Assembly: GCA_036785325.1 (NCBI GenBank) | Contig: JAXIVH010000150.1 | Span: forward strand, 70,001 to 134,000 | From: Urophycis tenuis | Lineage: Eukaryota; Chordata; Actinopteri; Gadiformes; Phycidae | DNA length: 64,000 bases | Direction: 5' to 3' | Part shown: piece after piece, positions 1 through 14,770 of the stretch | Position numbering within the stretch: the first letter of the stretch is position 1 | Layout of the letters: each line of letters begins with the position of its first letter | Notes under the pieces: generated by a model | Database searches by the model: none | What the model saw: the letters and a program-made list of their open reading frames with translations, nothing else | Told to the model about the DNA's origin: nothing | Made by a program: the position numbers and the translations under genes

Positions 1-901
1 TTTGGTCTTCCACAACACATTTTAAACGCCATGTGATGTTTAATTTAACAATGTGTACAGCACTTTCCATATCTGCATGAAAAGCGCTCCATAAATGCAG
101 TTTATTGTTATCATATTTATTATATACCCTGAATAGGAAAGCGCAGAAACGACAGCAAGCAGCTTTGCCTGAGGCTGCTAATCGAGAAGGTTGAGTCCTG
201 CTCTACACAATGAACGCTTTCAAAAAGACTAATGCAATCCATAATTACATATTCTCTTGTTCCCACAGCTATACTCATTTAATGACGACGTGTTCTTGTC
301 AGTTCCTTTCTGCTCGGTGCCTCATTCCACTTCAGCTAAATGAAAGCCTGTTCCCCTGGATCTGCTTTTTTTTTTACCTTGACCACTTGTCACAAGCACA
401 GTGAAGAAGGGGGGCAGCTTGTAATGGCCTGCACATTTTTAACCGGCGGTATTTATTTTGAAGTACTTTGAAACTAAATGATCATCTTTTTTTTACGGAT
501 TTGTACTACTGAGTTATTCTTATTATACAGGTTTTCTACCAGCATGAATTCCGGTGAGTCCAGACCCCTGTCAGGAGCAGGCTGGAGTTCAGGCCACTTC
601 CTGGTATGATGAGGACACTGGGGACTGAACAGCCCTAACCACCACCTCAAACAATAAAACCATGAAAATGAGAATAACCTAATTTTAGGGTACAAAATCT
701 AAAAAAACCCTTTTGGGAAAAAAATCCCCGCAATGTGCAGTCATTGCAGCAGATATTATATTTCAGAGTCATGCCTGTGGTTCTCAAGCTGGAACATCCC
801 GTGATCTGTAGGAAATCAGAGCAACCCAAAACCAAAAGAGCCCTCCTGCCGAGGGAACGCTGCGGCGGTACGGCCCGGCGCGGGGGGGAGGAACCACTGA
901 C
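1..901. other. no recognised exon; presumed ghr intron
   Basis: AT-rich single-copy-looking DNA. I see no exon of ghr or of another gene. By gene structure this should be the ghr intron 3' of the exon at 902-1062, with the next fibronectin-type exons beyond the left edge (inference). Confidence 0.5.
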
Positions 902-1062
902 CGATGTTCTCCACGGTGAAGCAGTCCTCCTTGTTGAAGTAGGTGACGTTGTCGTGGGAACGCAGCTGAACGCAGCACAAGGTCCAGATGGTGGTGTGGT
1001 TTGCGTCGAAAAAGCACTCCTTGTTGGAGTGGATGTACTCTGGACACTCCTTCCACGGAGAG
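902..1062 (-). CDS. ghr: growth hormone receptor, one internal extracellular-domain exon (partial gene)
   Basis: This internal exon encodes part of the cytokine-binding ectodomain of a growth hormone receptor, a single-pass type I cytokine receptor that signals through JAK2/STAT5. It is 161 nt: one carried base, 53 codons, one leftover base. The acceptor (cccag) and donor (gtcagt) are good. The peptide reads WKECPEYIHS then NKECFFDANHTTIW and ends NKEDCFTVENI, which matches human GHR exon 5 in spacing and cysteine order (ECPxY, CxF, C, C). Two N-glycosylation sequons are visible (NHT, NVT). All four expected cysteines are present, which favours the teleost type 1 receptor over type 2; this is an inference from one exon. 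An extra cysteine sits next to the third one. Downstream exons lie beyond position 1. Upstream exons were not found and may fall in the gap at 1505-1704. Transcription runs leftward, like fbxo4 and rimoc1. Confidence 0.88.
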
Positions 1063-1149
1063 CTGGGTGGGGGGTGGGGTGAGTAGGTGGGTGGGGGGGG
1101 AGAGAAATGTGAACATTGGGTTTCTATGACACCCAATGGAAGCATCATC

Positions 1150-1500
1150 AATCTGTACGTTTACATGCAGCAAGAAATTCGAATTTCTGATCGGATCAGA
1201 TAATGACATGCGTAAGATCGGATCACTTGTCCGAGTATACATGCCGTTCAGGGAATCGGATTAACAGCCGGAGCGTGGCTGACTCTGGACGCTATGTGGT
1301 GATCTGCGCATGTGCAGAATGGCGATGCGCATGCGCAGAATGCAAAATCCGATTCAGATCCGATTGCTGAGTATACATGCCGTTAAAAGTCCGACTATGA
1401 ACGAATTATCTAGGTGTTGTTATCCGATTTTGAGATGTCCGAAGAAGGTCCGAAGTAGGTCGGATTAAGGTGTTTACATGCACTAAAAAGTCCGAAGTTG
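1150..1500. repeat. interspersed repeat, probably a non-autonomous DNA element
   Basis: The stretch is built from recurring words (gtttacatgcac/g, agtatacatgccgtt, tccgatt/aatcgga) on both strands. 'Tttacatgca' occurs near both visible ends (about 1158 and 1471). It runs into the assembly gap, so its right end is unknown. The family is not assigned. Confidence 0.45.
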
Positions 1501-1504
1501 TCTT

Positions 1505-1704
1505 NNNNNNNNNNNNNNNNNNNNNNNNNNNNNNNNNNNNNNNNNNNNNNNNNNNNNNNNNNNNNNNNNNNNNNNNNNNNNNNNNNNNNNNNNNNNNNNN
1601 NNNNNNNNNNNNNNNNNNNNNNNNNNNNNNNNNNNNNNNNNNNNNNNNNNNNNNNNNNNNNNNNNNNNNNNNNNNNNNNNNNNNNNNNNNNNNNNNNNNN
1701 NNNN
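1505..1704. other. assembly gap (200 N)
   Basis: Exactly 200 consecutive Ns, typical of a nominal gap of unknown true size. It lies 5' of the ghr exon on the ghr coding strand, so missing ghr exons could be in it. Confidence 0.99.
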
Positions 1705-2323
1705 CTAACGTGTATATGACCTCAGGCGTGCACAGTTTGAAATTTGTGCTCACACACAAACCATGAGTACCAGTCAGTCTCTATCCACGGGGAGCCGGCG
1801 GTGTGGAATCGCCCCACCTACGTTATCTCACAAGCTACCTGGATGTCTGGGAACACCGTGGTGCCACCGTGAGACAGGGCAACGTGCGGTGTGTGCGTGT
1901 CACGTTAAGCGACACAGTTCTGGCAGGATTTAGCCTACCGTCTGGATTCTGCGGACGTCCACTTTAACGTAGGCCTACTATTTATCACCCCACCAGCCTC
2001 AAGGTTTAAAGAGCGACGTCACAAGAAGACAAGTTCGCGATCGTTGCACAAGCAGATTCTAAGGTTTATGGATTGTGTCCTTCGTAGGCTGTACTCCAAC
2101 AGGCACCCCTGTCTATGGGCTGCAGCATATGATCCCGGTATACACGTCAAGCAAGCACAAGCACGTCCATTCACCAACTGTGTAAACGTGATCTGTTCAT
2201 GCGTTAAAGCCTCTGTAATTGGAGGCATAGATTAGATCTTGATTTATGATATATTTTGAAACATTTGAACCGAAATCATGAAATGGGCTACTGTTTATCC
2301 TAGCGATCACACTGAGCTTTAAA

Positions 2324-2465
<142 letters not shown>

Positions 2466-2639
2466 TGAGCACTGGGTTTCTGTCTAAACGTCCTCAACCC
2501 ATAAATAACGAAATATTGCACAGAAGATGTATTGAATCAGTAACTTGCAACTTTCCTCTTCAAACTGCAGCCTACACGCGTAACAAACCCCATAGCCTAC
2601 GTAAAAATAATGCACACAAGTTCTTAACTGTTTTACTTC

Positions 2640-2940
2640 TATTTCTATGTCCACCCCCAGTCCGCTATGGGCAAACTTCGTAGCAGAAGACCACCCGCGG
2701 GGTCGTGCAGCGGGTCCGAGTTACTTACTGCGGAGCTGGCATCACGAAAACAACCGCACAGCGCCAGGCGACTTTCACAACTTGTTCATTTATGTCCAGC
2801 GACCACCGCCGAGAAGTCTCGTCCCGTCGTCCCCCCCAACACGCACTCAGTCCCTCACTCCGTCCGCGTGGACCAACCACCTTTCGCTTGGGGAAAAGGC
2901 TGAAAAGGTCCTAATATGACAAACTTCGCTCCTCTGAATC
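2640..2940 (-). promoter_or_regulatory. CpG-rich block with a strong minus-strand splice donor; possible ghr 5' non-coding exon
   Basis: A CpG-rich segment stands out from its AT-rich surroundings. On the minus strand a near-consensus donor (gca|gtaagt, last exon base 2729) follows about 200 bp of CpG-rich sequence. A 5' UTR exon or promoter of ghr would be expected to the right of the coding exons on this strand, so that is the simplest reading. No signal-peptide exon was found to link it, and transcript data are lacking. Confidence 0.25.
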
Positions 2941-3044
2941 CACCCCCCTGTTGACGACGCGGTGTCGATAAGTCGGCGAAGTTCGGTTCGGCAGCTCACA
3001 CTCGCTTGATCTTCTACTTTGGGAATCAGCGGACACACTAACTC

Positions 3045-3068
3045 GGGGGGGGGGGGGGGGGGGGGGGG
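3045..3068. repeat. poly-G run (24 G)
   Basis: 24 consecutive G, followed by a G-rich purine stretch. Confidence 0.97.
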
Positions 3069-3151
3069 TGGAGGAGGGGGGTTGCAGTGCCCCCGTGTTC
3101 CACAGAGCTGCGAAGCGCCCTCGTCTGCCAACAATTCACACTATTCCATCA

Positions 3152-3264
<113 letters not shown>

Positions 3265-3936
3265 GACGCAATCAAATAAAACATGAATAATCGATTATGA
3301 GACACAGACTATAATTTCGGTTGAGGTTTGTGTTGCAACATGCGCTTGGTCATCCTAACGTGTCATTCCATTGCGCAACAGCGTCACTTTGGCAAACTTT
3401 CGGCATGGCTGTGCAATTATTTAATAATGAAATAAACACGTAAATAAAAACCTCAGGTGACGTCAAATGACGTCATCTCAGCTCTCCTGGGACTCATTGA
3501 ACACCTGTCCGATGTGAACACTAGACAAACACATCGGGGCACCTCGTTGTGTGGCGTCAGTTATTTACACTCATTTATTTACTCATTTATTTTACTTTGC
3601 TATCTCTTCATGAATCCTTCCGAGTTGAATATAAGCCATTTGTTCATTTCCATTGTTATTACTTAAACTGTTATCTCTCACTAATAAACCATTCACTTAA
3701 AAGATGCTCAGGCAGGCTCTGAGACAGCGGCCGCGTCGCCATTAGCATCATCCCAGACAGAGAGAGACGTCCAACTGGACGAGACACGGCAACACGGGAT
3801 GGGACGTTTCAAGAACAAAAAGGGAGTCAGAAAACAAAACGTTTCTCTGTGGTCCTCTGCATCCCTATGGCCCCGTGGTCGCCATTTGCTGGGCTCGTGA
3901 AGGCAGTGCTGAAATAAATCAGGAGCACCCCCCCCC

Positions 3937-3966
3937 CACACACACACACACACACACTCACACACA

Positions 3967-4060
<94 letters not shown>

Positions 4061-4075
4061 ACCACCACCACCACC
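3937..4075. repeat. (CA)n with CACG variants, then (CCA)n
   Basis: CA repeats with a short ACGC variant block, ending in a CCA trinucleotide run. Confidence 0.97.
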
Positions 4076-4456
4076 CCTGTTTAGGAGCACAAGTTATAGC
4101 CCAGCTTCCCTGACTGCAGCGCTGCATAATAATAATAAATGATGTGCAGAACACTGATACAGCTTTCCTCCTGTAAACACTCCACACGGGTGGGGGTGGG
4201 GGTGGAGATCCATTCACCAAAGGTACAAACATCACACACAACGAAACCATACAATGCAATCATAAGGCAAAAACAAAAACCGTTTCATCATTTCAGTCAT
4301 CACTTTGAGCTCACGGGGATGGGAGTTGTTTAAGTGCGTTACGTCAATTAGACCATTTTTGGAACCGTCACTGTGATTGGAGAAGATTGAGCACATTCAT
4401 TGAATCGCTCCCTCTCTCCTACAGGCTGCGAATTCTTGTTCGCTTTGTTCAACAGG

Positions 4457-4516
4457 AGGACCACAACAGGACCACAACAGGACCACAACAGGACCACAAC
4501 AGGACCACAACAGGAC
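4457..4516. repeat. 11-bp tandem repeat
   Basis: Unit AGGACCACAAC, five full copies and one partial copy. Confidence 0.95.
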
Positions 4517-4662
4517 CGTTCCTGGGCCCGGTTACAACACAGCTGAGGTCAAATGGTTGTATCAAATTGGTATCGAAAATGATTTATGGTTTATGGCCAC
4601 AACAAGGATAATTGCACAGCACATCGTTTCTATATATTTACATACTTTAGGCCTATATGAAC

Positions 4663-4816
4663 ATATATATATACACACACACACACAGCTGTTTGAACTG
4701 AAAAATATTATTGTTATTATATATGTATTATATATGTACACACATATGTGTGTGTGTGTAAATATATATACACACACACACACAACTGTTTGAACTGAAA
4801 AATATTATTGTTATTA
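4663..4816. repeat. tandem duplication with ~100-bp spacing
   Basis: A segment of (TA)n-(CA)n followed by (a/g)CTGTTTGAACTGAAAAAT and ATTATTGTTATTA occurs twice, near 4663 and near 4762. The spacer is a near-palindromic TATATGTA/ACACATATGTGT stretch. Confidence 0.85.
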
Positions 4817-5029
4817 CAACAAAAGTCAAAATTGCAAACATGAATTTGTGTTGGCTCTTGATCTGGGATATAGTTTGTTTTCCATCTCCGGTGTAATGGC
4901 AGAGTGGACCTTGGGTCGGCCACCACCGGTCACCTGTATTGCGTTAATGTGTTTTCACAACGAAAGTGTCCCCATTCACATGTGTCTATTAGATTAGGAT
5001 GGATGTGTAAATTGCTGCAGGCTTACATG

Positions 5030-5293
<264 letters not shown>

Positions 5294-6136
5294 CAGAAAG
5301 GGTTCCGCTGTTTGCTTCAGTGCGGGGTCCTGCTGGAGTCTGCAGCAGGGTGCGTTACAACACGAAGCGTACGTGTCATGGTTGTTTGGCGCTCATCATA
5401 CAAGACAACATGGGGCTGCTGGGCAAGGAGCGGGGGAGGACGACAGGAAATAAGAGCAAATTGTGGGGAATGGGCGGGCTGGGCGAAACCTGGCCAGAGC
5501 AGCATGAGAGCCCCTGTCAGGTGCAAAACAAGCCAATTAAGAGAGACGCCGGGCCTAATCACTCCGTGTTTCATGCATCATGCAAATCGAGCATTTCACG
5601 CGTGTGTGTGGCCGTGCTGACGCGGGCAGCATTGCAGAATACAAATCAGGAATTTAGCGCTGATGAAAGGAAGTCACGGCGAAGGGAGAACGGGAGACGC
5701 GGACCAGAGGGAAGACAATCAACCGGTGGTCTTGTGTGTTTTTGCTGCAGAGGACTCAGCTTGCATGCAGTGCAATTATACGGAGGGAATAACTCAAAAC
5801 AACGTTGATCAATGAATTTAGGTAAAAAGCTATCCAGCCAATGGACTATTATTCAATAGGTTTAAGGCACGTACAACTCCACATATTATTCACACATATC
5901 TCACTTTTATGTGCATAAATGTCAGCATGCCTGCTTCCCAGGCACACAGCACGTTATTTATTTAACCCTGATTCCCTCCTCAGGCAGAAGTTTCACAAGT
6001 TGGTGGAAGGTAAAATAAAATGGTTGCAGATGCTGCTATTCTCTATTGAGGTCAGTTACTTCTCAGCCCCCATGTTGTTGTTCACGGCAACACAGAATCA
6101 AATTCATTAAATGTATGTAATATTTTAAAGAACAAT

Positions 6137-6137
<1 letters not shown>

Positions 6138-6176
<39 letters not shown>

Positions 6177-6191
6177 GTGTGTGTGTGTGTC
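6138..6191. repeat. (TG)n microsatellite
   Basis: TG repeats with one interruption. Confidence 0.95.
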
Positions 6192-6818
6192 TGTGATCAA
6201 TCACATACACCTTTGGATTGAACCCCTTGTATGAAAGCTGGTCTTCCCTGTCCTAGATGAAGGAGAACACATAGCATGATGCCATGACAGTGGCTGCAAA
6301 ATACCTTGAGAAGTCAGAAACCAAATATGAAGCTCATATTATATGCTGACAAACTAACCCCGTATTTCCTTTTTGTCCCGCTGTCATAGCAGTGAGCCTG
6401 GGCTGGTTGAAGGACACACATCACGCTGTCTTTCTCGTTGCAACCGCAACAACAGACAGGACACTTGTAATTTTTATTACACATAAGATAGCTTCCCTAC
6501 CTACTGGCCTCGTGAGGTTACTGAGTTGTATTATTGAACAGCTATATTTATGTGGTGTTTATTCAGAGGCTTGGAGCTGGTACTCCCCCCATTGTTGAAC
6601 AATACCTCCCAATACTTTACACCCTCCCCCATAAGCTGCAAGAGATTTCCCTCTGGGAGATTGTGTCGGTAAATTGTTGACGCAAGAAGGCCTATGGTCC
6701 AAAAGCATAGACATCCTGTTTACACAGAACAGAGATGTGTATCACTGTGATTAAAGGTCTTTTTCTATTTAACTTGGGAGCAAACTCTTTCAACGATTCT
6801 TTAGAGATCTAAACCTGT

Positions 6819-6821
<3 letters not shown>

Positions 6822-6884
<63 letters not shown>
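6822..6884. repeat. (TA)n microsatellite
   Basis: 63 bp of uninterrupted AT/TA alternation. Confidence 0.97.
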
Positions 6885-6887
<3 letters not shown>

Positions 6888-7262
6888 AGGCTGAAGAGGC
6901 TGCATATAATGCTATAAAAACTCATGCTGAATCACATGTTGGAGTTGCAGCAATCCCATTCCCTTTCTAAATGGTTTGCGTGACAGACAGGTAGTAGGGT
7001 TATTTGGTTACCAAGGGAACTAATATATGACCCGCACATATATTCATTTCATGTCATGTTGTTTCCAAATTTAAAACTCGCTGCTCTTAAGTGCAGCCTA
7101 CAACCACGCGAGTTGAACAATGTAGGCTCAATATGAATAATGTCTTCATCATGCCAGAGTGTCCTCACAGCCAAACTCTAGACTTTTGAATGTATTCTAG
7201 AATGGTTTTTATGTTAAGTTTTACTTGAACAAGGATTAGGCTTATTATTATTATTATTATTA

Positions 7263-7643
7263 TCCATCCATCCATTATCGAAACCGCTTATCCTCTACGA
7301 GGGTCGCGGGGGGGGCTGGAGCCAATCCCAGCTGCAACGGGCGAGAGGCGGGGTACACCCTGGACAGGTCGCCAGCCTATCACAGGGCTAACATATATAG
7401 ACGAACAACCATTCACACTCACATCCACACCTATGGTCAATTTAGAGACACCAATTAACCTAATCCCCAACCTGCATGTTTTTGGTCTGTGGGAGGAAGC
7501 CGGAGTACCCGGAGAGAACCCACGCAAGCACGGGGAGAACATGCAAACTCCACACAGAAAGGTCCTGCGTCCCAGGTGTATTCGAACCCAGAACCCTCTT
7601 GCTGTGAGGCGACAGTGCTAACCACTGCACCACCGTGCCGCCC

Positions 7644-7644
<1 letters not shown>
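7263..7644 (-). mobile_element. tRNA-derived SINE with a (GGAT)n tail
   Basis: On the minus strand the element opens with a tRNA-like head: GTGCAGTGGTTAGCACTG resembles an A box and GGTTCGAATA a B box. An unrelated body follows, ending in repeated GGAT (TCCATCCATCC on the plus strand). This is an abundant teleost repeat type. It sits inside an (ATT)n tract (7245-7262 and 7645-7680), which was probably the target. It is about 382 bp and looks full length. Confidence 0.85.
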
Positions 7645-7681
<37 letters not shown>

Positions 7682-9112
7682 TACATTAAATCGGTCTAGT
7701 ATGCCATTATATTACTATTGAGTAGGCCAGATGTAGGCCTACAACACTACGCTACTATTACACCAGTGATAAAGTTGATTGAGAATGACCTGAAGGATGA
7801 AACTTAAATACTTACTAGATTAGAGTGAAATGGTTAATGTGCATTTAGATGTAGATTGTAGACAATGGGCATGATAACAAGTGAAAGACTCATTGAGAGT
7901 TTGTCCTACTGTTTCTAAGAACAGTCTGCCGTTATTATGCATTATGTACTATCATTATTATGTTGTACAGAGATTATGTAAAGAGGTCCAGGGCTATTCT
8001 AGGTCCAACACGCCTGTGTGTTATTATCAAGGCCAGGAGTAAGATGAACGTCTGCTCACTTGACCACAATCTACTTACTACACGAAGCAAACGGGCTGGA
8101 CAGTTGTTGTATCAGTTGGGGCTTTTCCTATTAGGCTAGGCAGTAAGGGTCTTTTCTGCCACCTGGTGGCAGGAAAGGCGACAGGAAAGGGCTACGCTGC
8201 CTCCAGTGACTTAAGGTACAATTATTGTGTTTTACAGACCTATGAGCCTGGCTTGTCTTGTCTCTCTGTGAGAGATGCTGAGCATACACTAAAAAAGCTC
8301 TACAAAGCCAGAAAAGCTCATCTTCGTTTTCGGCACTGTCAGACATGCTGCAGAATTCACAACTCAAACAGCAGTTTAGAAAATTTATAGGAAAGAAATT
8401 GTAAGTCTGGCCAATATATTTGATCAAAACAGATGTCTCCAATTGTAAGATTATCCAGATCGATACTCTACGAATGATTCACCAATACTAACATCTCGTA
8501 TAGTGTGACACATTGTGAGAATACTCCTGAAACCTGAAGGATTAATAACACGTCTTTTCCTGCCAGATGAAAATTAGAAAAGAATCTTAATCAGTTCTCA
8601 AAATAGTTTTGGTGTAAATGGGATACACTCTGGTGATTCATTACAATCCATAACCAGATGCCTGGGGAAGTACTACATCCTAAACAAAACAAAGAGTTAT
8701 TAATTGTCCAGCCCAACATCCCATCACAAGACTGTAGATGCACTAGTTTGTGAATGTGGTTACGGTGAAGAATTGTGAAGGAATGCACATGAATCCACTT
8801 CATCTGGACACCACATAGGAATGTTCTGCACGCTTGACCTCAAACAAAGCCACATGTGTACAGATAGCATTATTATTATTATTATTATATACTAGATTGC
8901 ACTTGACTTTGGATTGCACATTCGTTTTACAAAAAAACTAATTTGTATATATTTATATAAAAATCATACAAATTAAGCACAACATAACAGCAAAATTACT
9001 GTTTTGCTTTTATACAGCTTACAGTCAGCCAGCAGTGTTGTTTGATGAAGGCTGTGACCCCTGTGGGTTCACAGCCTCAGACCCTGAGAACACACGGATC
9101 GTTCTGGAAGCT

Positions 9113-11312
<2,200 letters not shown>

Positions 11313-11426
11313 GTTTACACCTGAAGTCTGATTTAAAATGCAACTCGTTTTTCCAAATCAGACTTTATCGAAAACGACAACAAACCTGAGGCTTCACTTT
11401 CAATACTTCCTTGTTGTTGGAAGGCC

Positions 11427-11450
11427 CAGATGCATCATGGGAATGGTAGT
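11427..11450 (-). promoter_or_regulatory. ZNF143/THAP11-type promoter motif upstream of fbxo4
   Basis: The minus strand reads ACTACCATTCCCATGATGCA, close to the known vertebrate SBS motif ACTACAATTCCCAGAATGCA. It lies about 115-140 bp upstream of the fbxo4 ATG, a typical core-promoter position. Confidence 0.65.
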
Positions 11451-12337
11451 TCGGCTCTACCAAGTTACCATGCAAAATCACAGTTAATGTCATTGTTCAG
11501 TGAAGAGTTATAGTTAACAAACAAACCACTCCTTGTTAAACCAACGCGCGTATTTATTTTCATTGAGGACATAAAAAACAGAAAATGAATTTTTTTTTCT
11601 CCTCGAAAAGAACACTTCAATTATAGGCATACTATCAAAGTTATGTGTCAGAGGAAAATCAAGTTGAAGATGGGATGACACAAACGAAGCATTACAAAGC
11701 AGATATTTAAACTGTACTTTAAAAAGTTCAAAGAATACTTCAGTCTCAATCAACATATTTTGTGACATATCCTTACCTTTTGTAATATAGATGCACTTAA
11801 TTAAAAATATATTAACAAAAGTATAACAAAAATGAAAAAATAAAATAAAATAAATAAAAAGTCGCTGTGCAATGTCTCATTCCCAAATGGATTATCATTA
11901 ACTAAATCTTTTTTTAAAAAAGGTTATTTTCTTAATAGTCTTTCTAATATTAATATTAATGTTACTTTACCACATTCTCAGAGCAGAACATATGCTCTGA
12001 TCAGCCTGGGCTCAGGAAGATGAGTGTTTCAGGGACAGAGAGAACATTTGTTTTGTTTTATTAATCTTTCTCCTTTACCCACTTTTACACTTTACCCCCA
12101 AAACCTTCCAGCCCCTTAATACCTCTCCTTTGGCCAGAGCTGTTTGGCATAGAATGAGGTTGCCTTTAAACACAAACCCAAGACTCTTTTTCTTCACTTG
12201 CTCCAGACGCCCCCACCCCCCGCTTTAAAAGACAGATCCACCTGTTGGGCTCTGGTGTTGTTTTGCAGGCGACATGCGCACGTTTCATCTTGGACTTGTG
12301 CCTGAGGGCAACGTCAGTGCTGGAGCAGCTCGGTGTT
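11451..12337. other. fbxo4-rimoc1 intergenic region and rimoc1 3' UTR
   Basis: AT-rich with no coding signal. The right part (about 12050-12337) is the presumed rimoc1 3' UTR on the minus strand. Confidence 0.6.
12057..12062 (-). terminator. candidate polyadenylation signal of rimoc1
   Basis: AATAAA on the minus strand (TTTATT on plus), about 280 bp past the rimoc1 stop codon. Confidence 0.5.
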
Positions 12338-12573
12338 CTACTGTAGGATGCTCAGGATCTCCTTGGCGTTCTCTGTGTTCCAGCCCTGGCCCTGTAGCGG
12401 GCCCTCGCAGGCCAGCACGTATTTGTTGAGGATCTGCGTTCCAATGTCCCGAAACTGGAGGCGGTCTTCTTTGCGGTCCATCGTGTCGACGCTGCAGTCC
12501 TCGTACTTCACGGCCCAGAAGCACATCTCGCCGATGTACATCATGGTCAACAGGTGGGTGTCGGAGAAGATGC
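12338..12573 (-). CDS. rimoc1: rimoc1 coding exon 6 (terminal)
   Basis: Encodes IFSDTHLLTMMYIGEMCFWA to AKEILSILQ and a TAG stop at 12340-12338. Acceptor ggccag. Confidence 0.95.
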
Positions 12574-14695
12574 CTGGCCGGAGGACAAGGAAGCAAACGG
12601 CGGCTTTGACCCGGATTGGAGGACACGGCTGTACTTCACACAGCGCCCCGTGGAAATAAAGTCTCCCCAGTAAACCATTCAAATGCCTCGTTAAACTTAC
12701 AGTATGCCAACTGGTTAGGAAGGGAAGAGAGGACATTTCGGTCTCATTGGTCATTCTCCGACATTTTTAGATATAGGAACGAAATTTGTTCTCTGCATTT
12801 AACCCATCCTATGTTACATAGGATGGTACGTAGGGCAGCAGTAGCTCAGTGGATAGAGCGGGTGGACAGAGCGGGTCGTCCACTAACCGTAGGGTCGGCG
12901 GTTCGATCCCCTTGATCCCCCTCCTCCAACTGTCCACAATGTCGAACCCCACAAATGTATTGATTGTAAGTCACTTTGGACAAAAGCGTCTGCTAAATGC
13001 CCCTTTTACATAGGAGCAGCTATGTACATTTAACGCATCCTATGGTACATCGCAGCAGGGGGCAGCTATGTACATTTAACACATCCTATGGTACATAGGA
13101 TGCAGGGGGCAGCTATGTATATTTTACACATCCTATGGTACATAGCAGCAGGAGGAAGCTATGTACATTTAACCCATCCTATGGTACATAGGATGCAGGG
13201 GGCAGCTATGTTTTGCGCCCGGGGAGCAACTTGGGGTTCAGTCTCTTCCTCAAGGGCACTTTGACATGTGGACAGTTGGGAGGTGGGGATCGAACCGCCA
13301 AGCCTCCGGTGAGCTCTACCCACTGAGCTACTGCCGCCCCGAAGGTAACCAACCGTGCAGAAGAGCAGAGACTGCATCACGTCACCCGACGTGCAGACAG
13401 TACCGCCAGAGTGCGCCCCGACAGGTCAGGACATGCATACCTTCAGAGAGGAAGCCGGCGGTGGCGGTGTCGTGGAGAACCACCCCGTCGTTGAGCTTCA
13501 CCGAGTTCCGCACCTGCAGCATTCTCATCAGGTAGCGCACGCCTTCCTGGATGCACTGGCGGAGACACGCGCGCATTGTGGCGCGTCAGCACAATACAAC
13601 AACAGGTCGCTACAGGCCCCTGACAAAAAAGGGCGCATCGATCCCTGATGACCGCGGTCTACCCATAGGCTTTCTTGAGCACGATGAAGAACCCCCACTT
13701 GGTCCTTGATGGTTTAAAATGTCCCATTCACCGTGCATTGCTCTGGATATACAGCCCTTCATCCCATGTGTAAGAGCATCCCCGTCAGGTCACATAGGGT
13801 GGTGTACCTTCAGAAATGTGTCCTTGTTCTTCTTGATCCACTGTTTCCGTTGGTGCAGAGTGTGACAGTACATGTACAGCAGGGCTCCTCGTCTCCAGTA
13901 AAGGCATTCTAACAGCTCCAGGCCGAGCACAGACTGCACCTGACGTCCCCCCACAGACCCAATACACACCACAAACAACCAGACACACTACAATGAGAAG
14001 GCCGTTTCAGAATATCGACACAATGCTATCATAGCATTGTATGAAAATGTGTTGTAGTGGGACAAAAACAATGCAATTTCATAGATGAATGTCATGGATG
14101 TAAAACTAATTGGTATGGCATACATTTATTAATATCTTCATCTTGTTTTAAACCACGTGCATAACCATATTCCCTTCCATCCTAAAGTGTGACAAGTGTA
14201 CATTTCTTTACCACCAATGACGAATCCCGAGCAATCACTTAGCAATTATCCTGTTCACAAAAAATGTCCTTCCAGCCATCAAAACAGAGACACCTACCCC
14301 TGTCCTGGAATGGTAGCAATGCTGACTAATGTATTTGAGAAGTGCTTCCATTTGCCCATTGCTAGACTGTGATGTAACCTTTGACAAAGAGAAAACTATT
14401 GCAAATGTTCTGCAGAAAAAGTAGTTAAGTGTAGGGCTGAGTAGAAGGGAATGTCCCTCTATGTGCGAGATGTAATGAGAGGTTATCACAGACCCTTAAA
14501 CCCTTGATTTCACACAAGCGGGTGACTCAACAACATGGCAGACTTCCCTCGGCATCTCTGCTCTCCAAGAGGGCACCCTCAGCGACAAACAACCACTTGT
14601 GTTTTGGGAGGGTGGCAGTCCCCAGACAACACAGTGAAGTTGTTTAAAAGTGTAGAGTATGTCCTTATATAGCCATTAGAAATGTTACCAACGTG

Positions 14696-14770
<75 letters not shown>

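Noticed and set aside
2647..2919. Plus-strand ORFs in the CpG-rich block as a small protein gene
   Set aside because: Three overlapping frames are open because of composition; no recognisable protein and no splice support on the plus strand.
12835..12915. Possible tRNA gene (A and B box motifs)
   Set aside because: No complete cloverleaf. It continues into a SINE tail and resembles other copies in the window.
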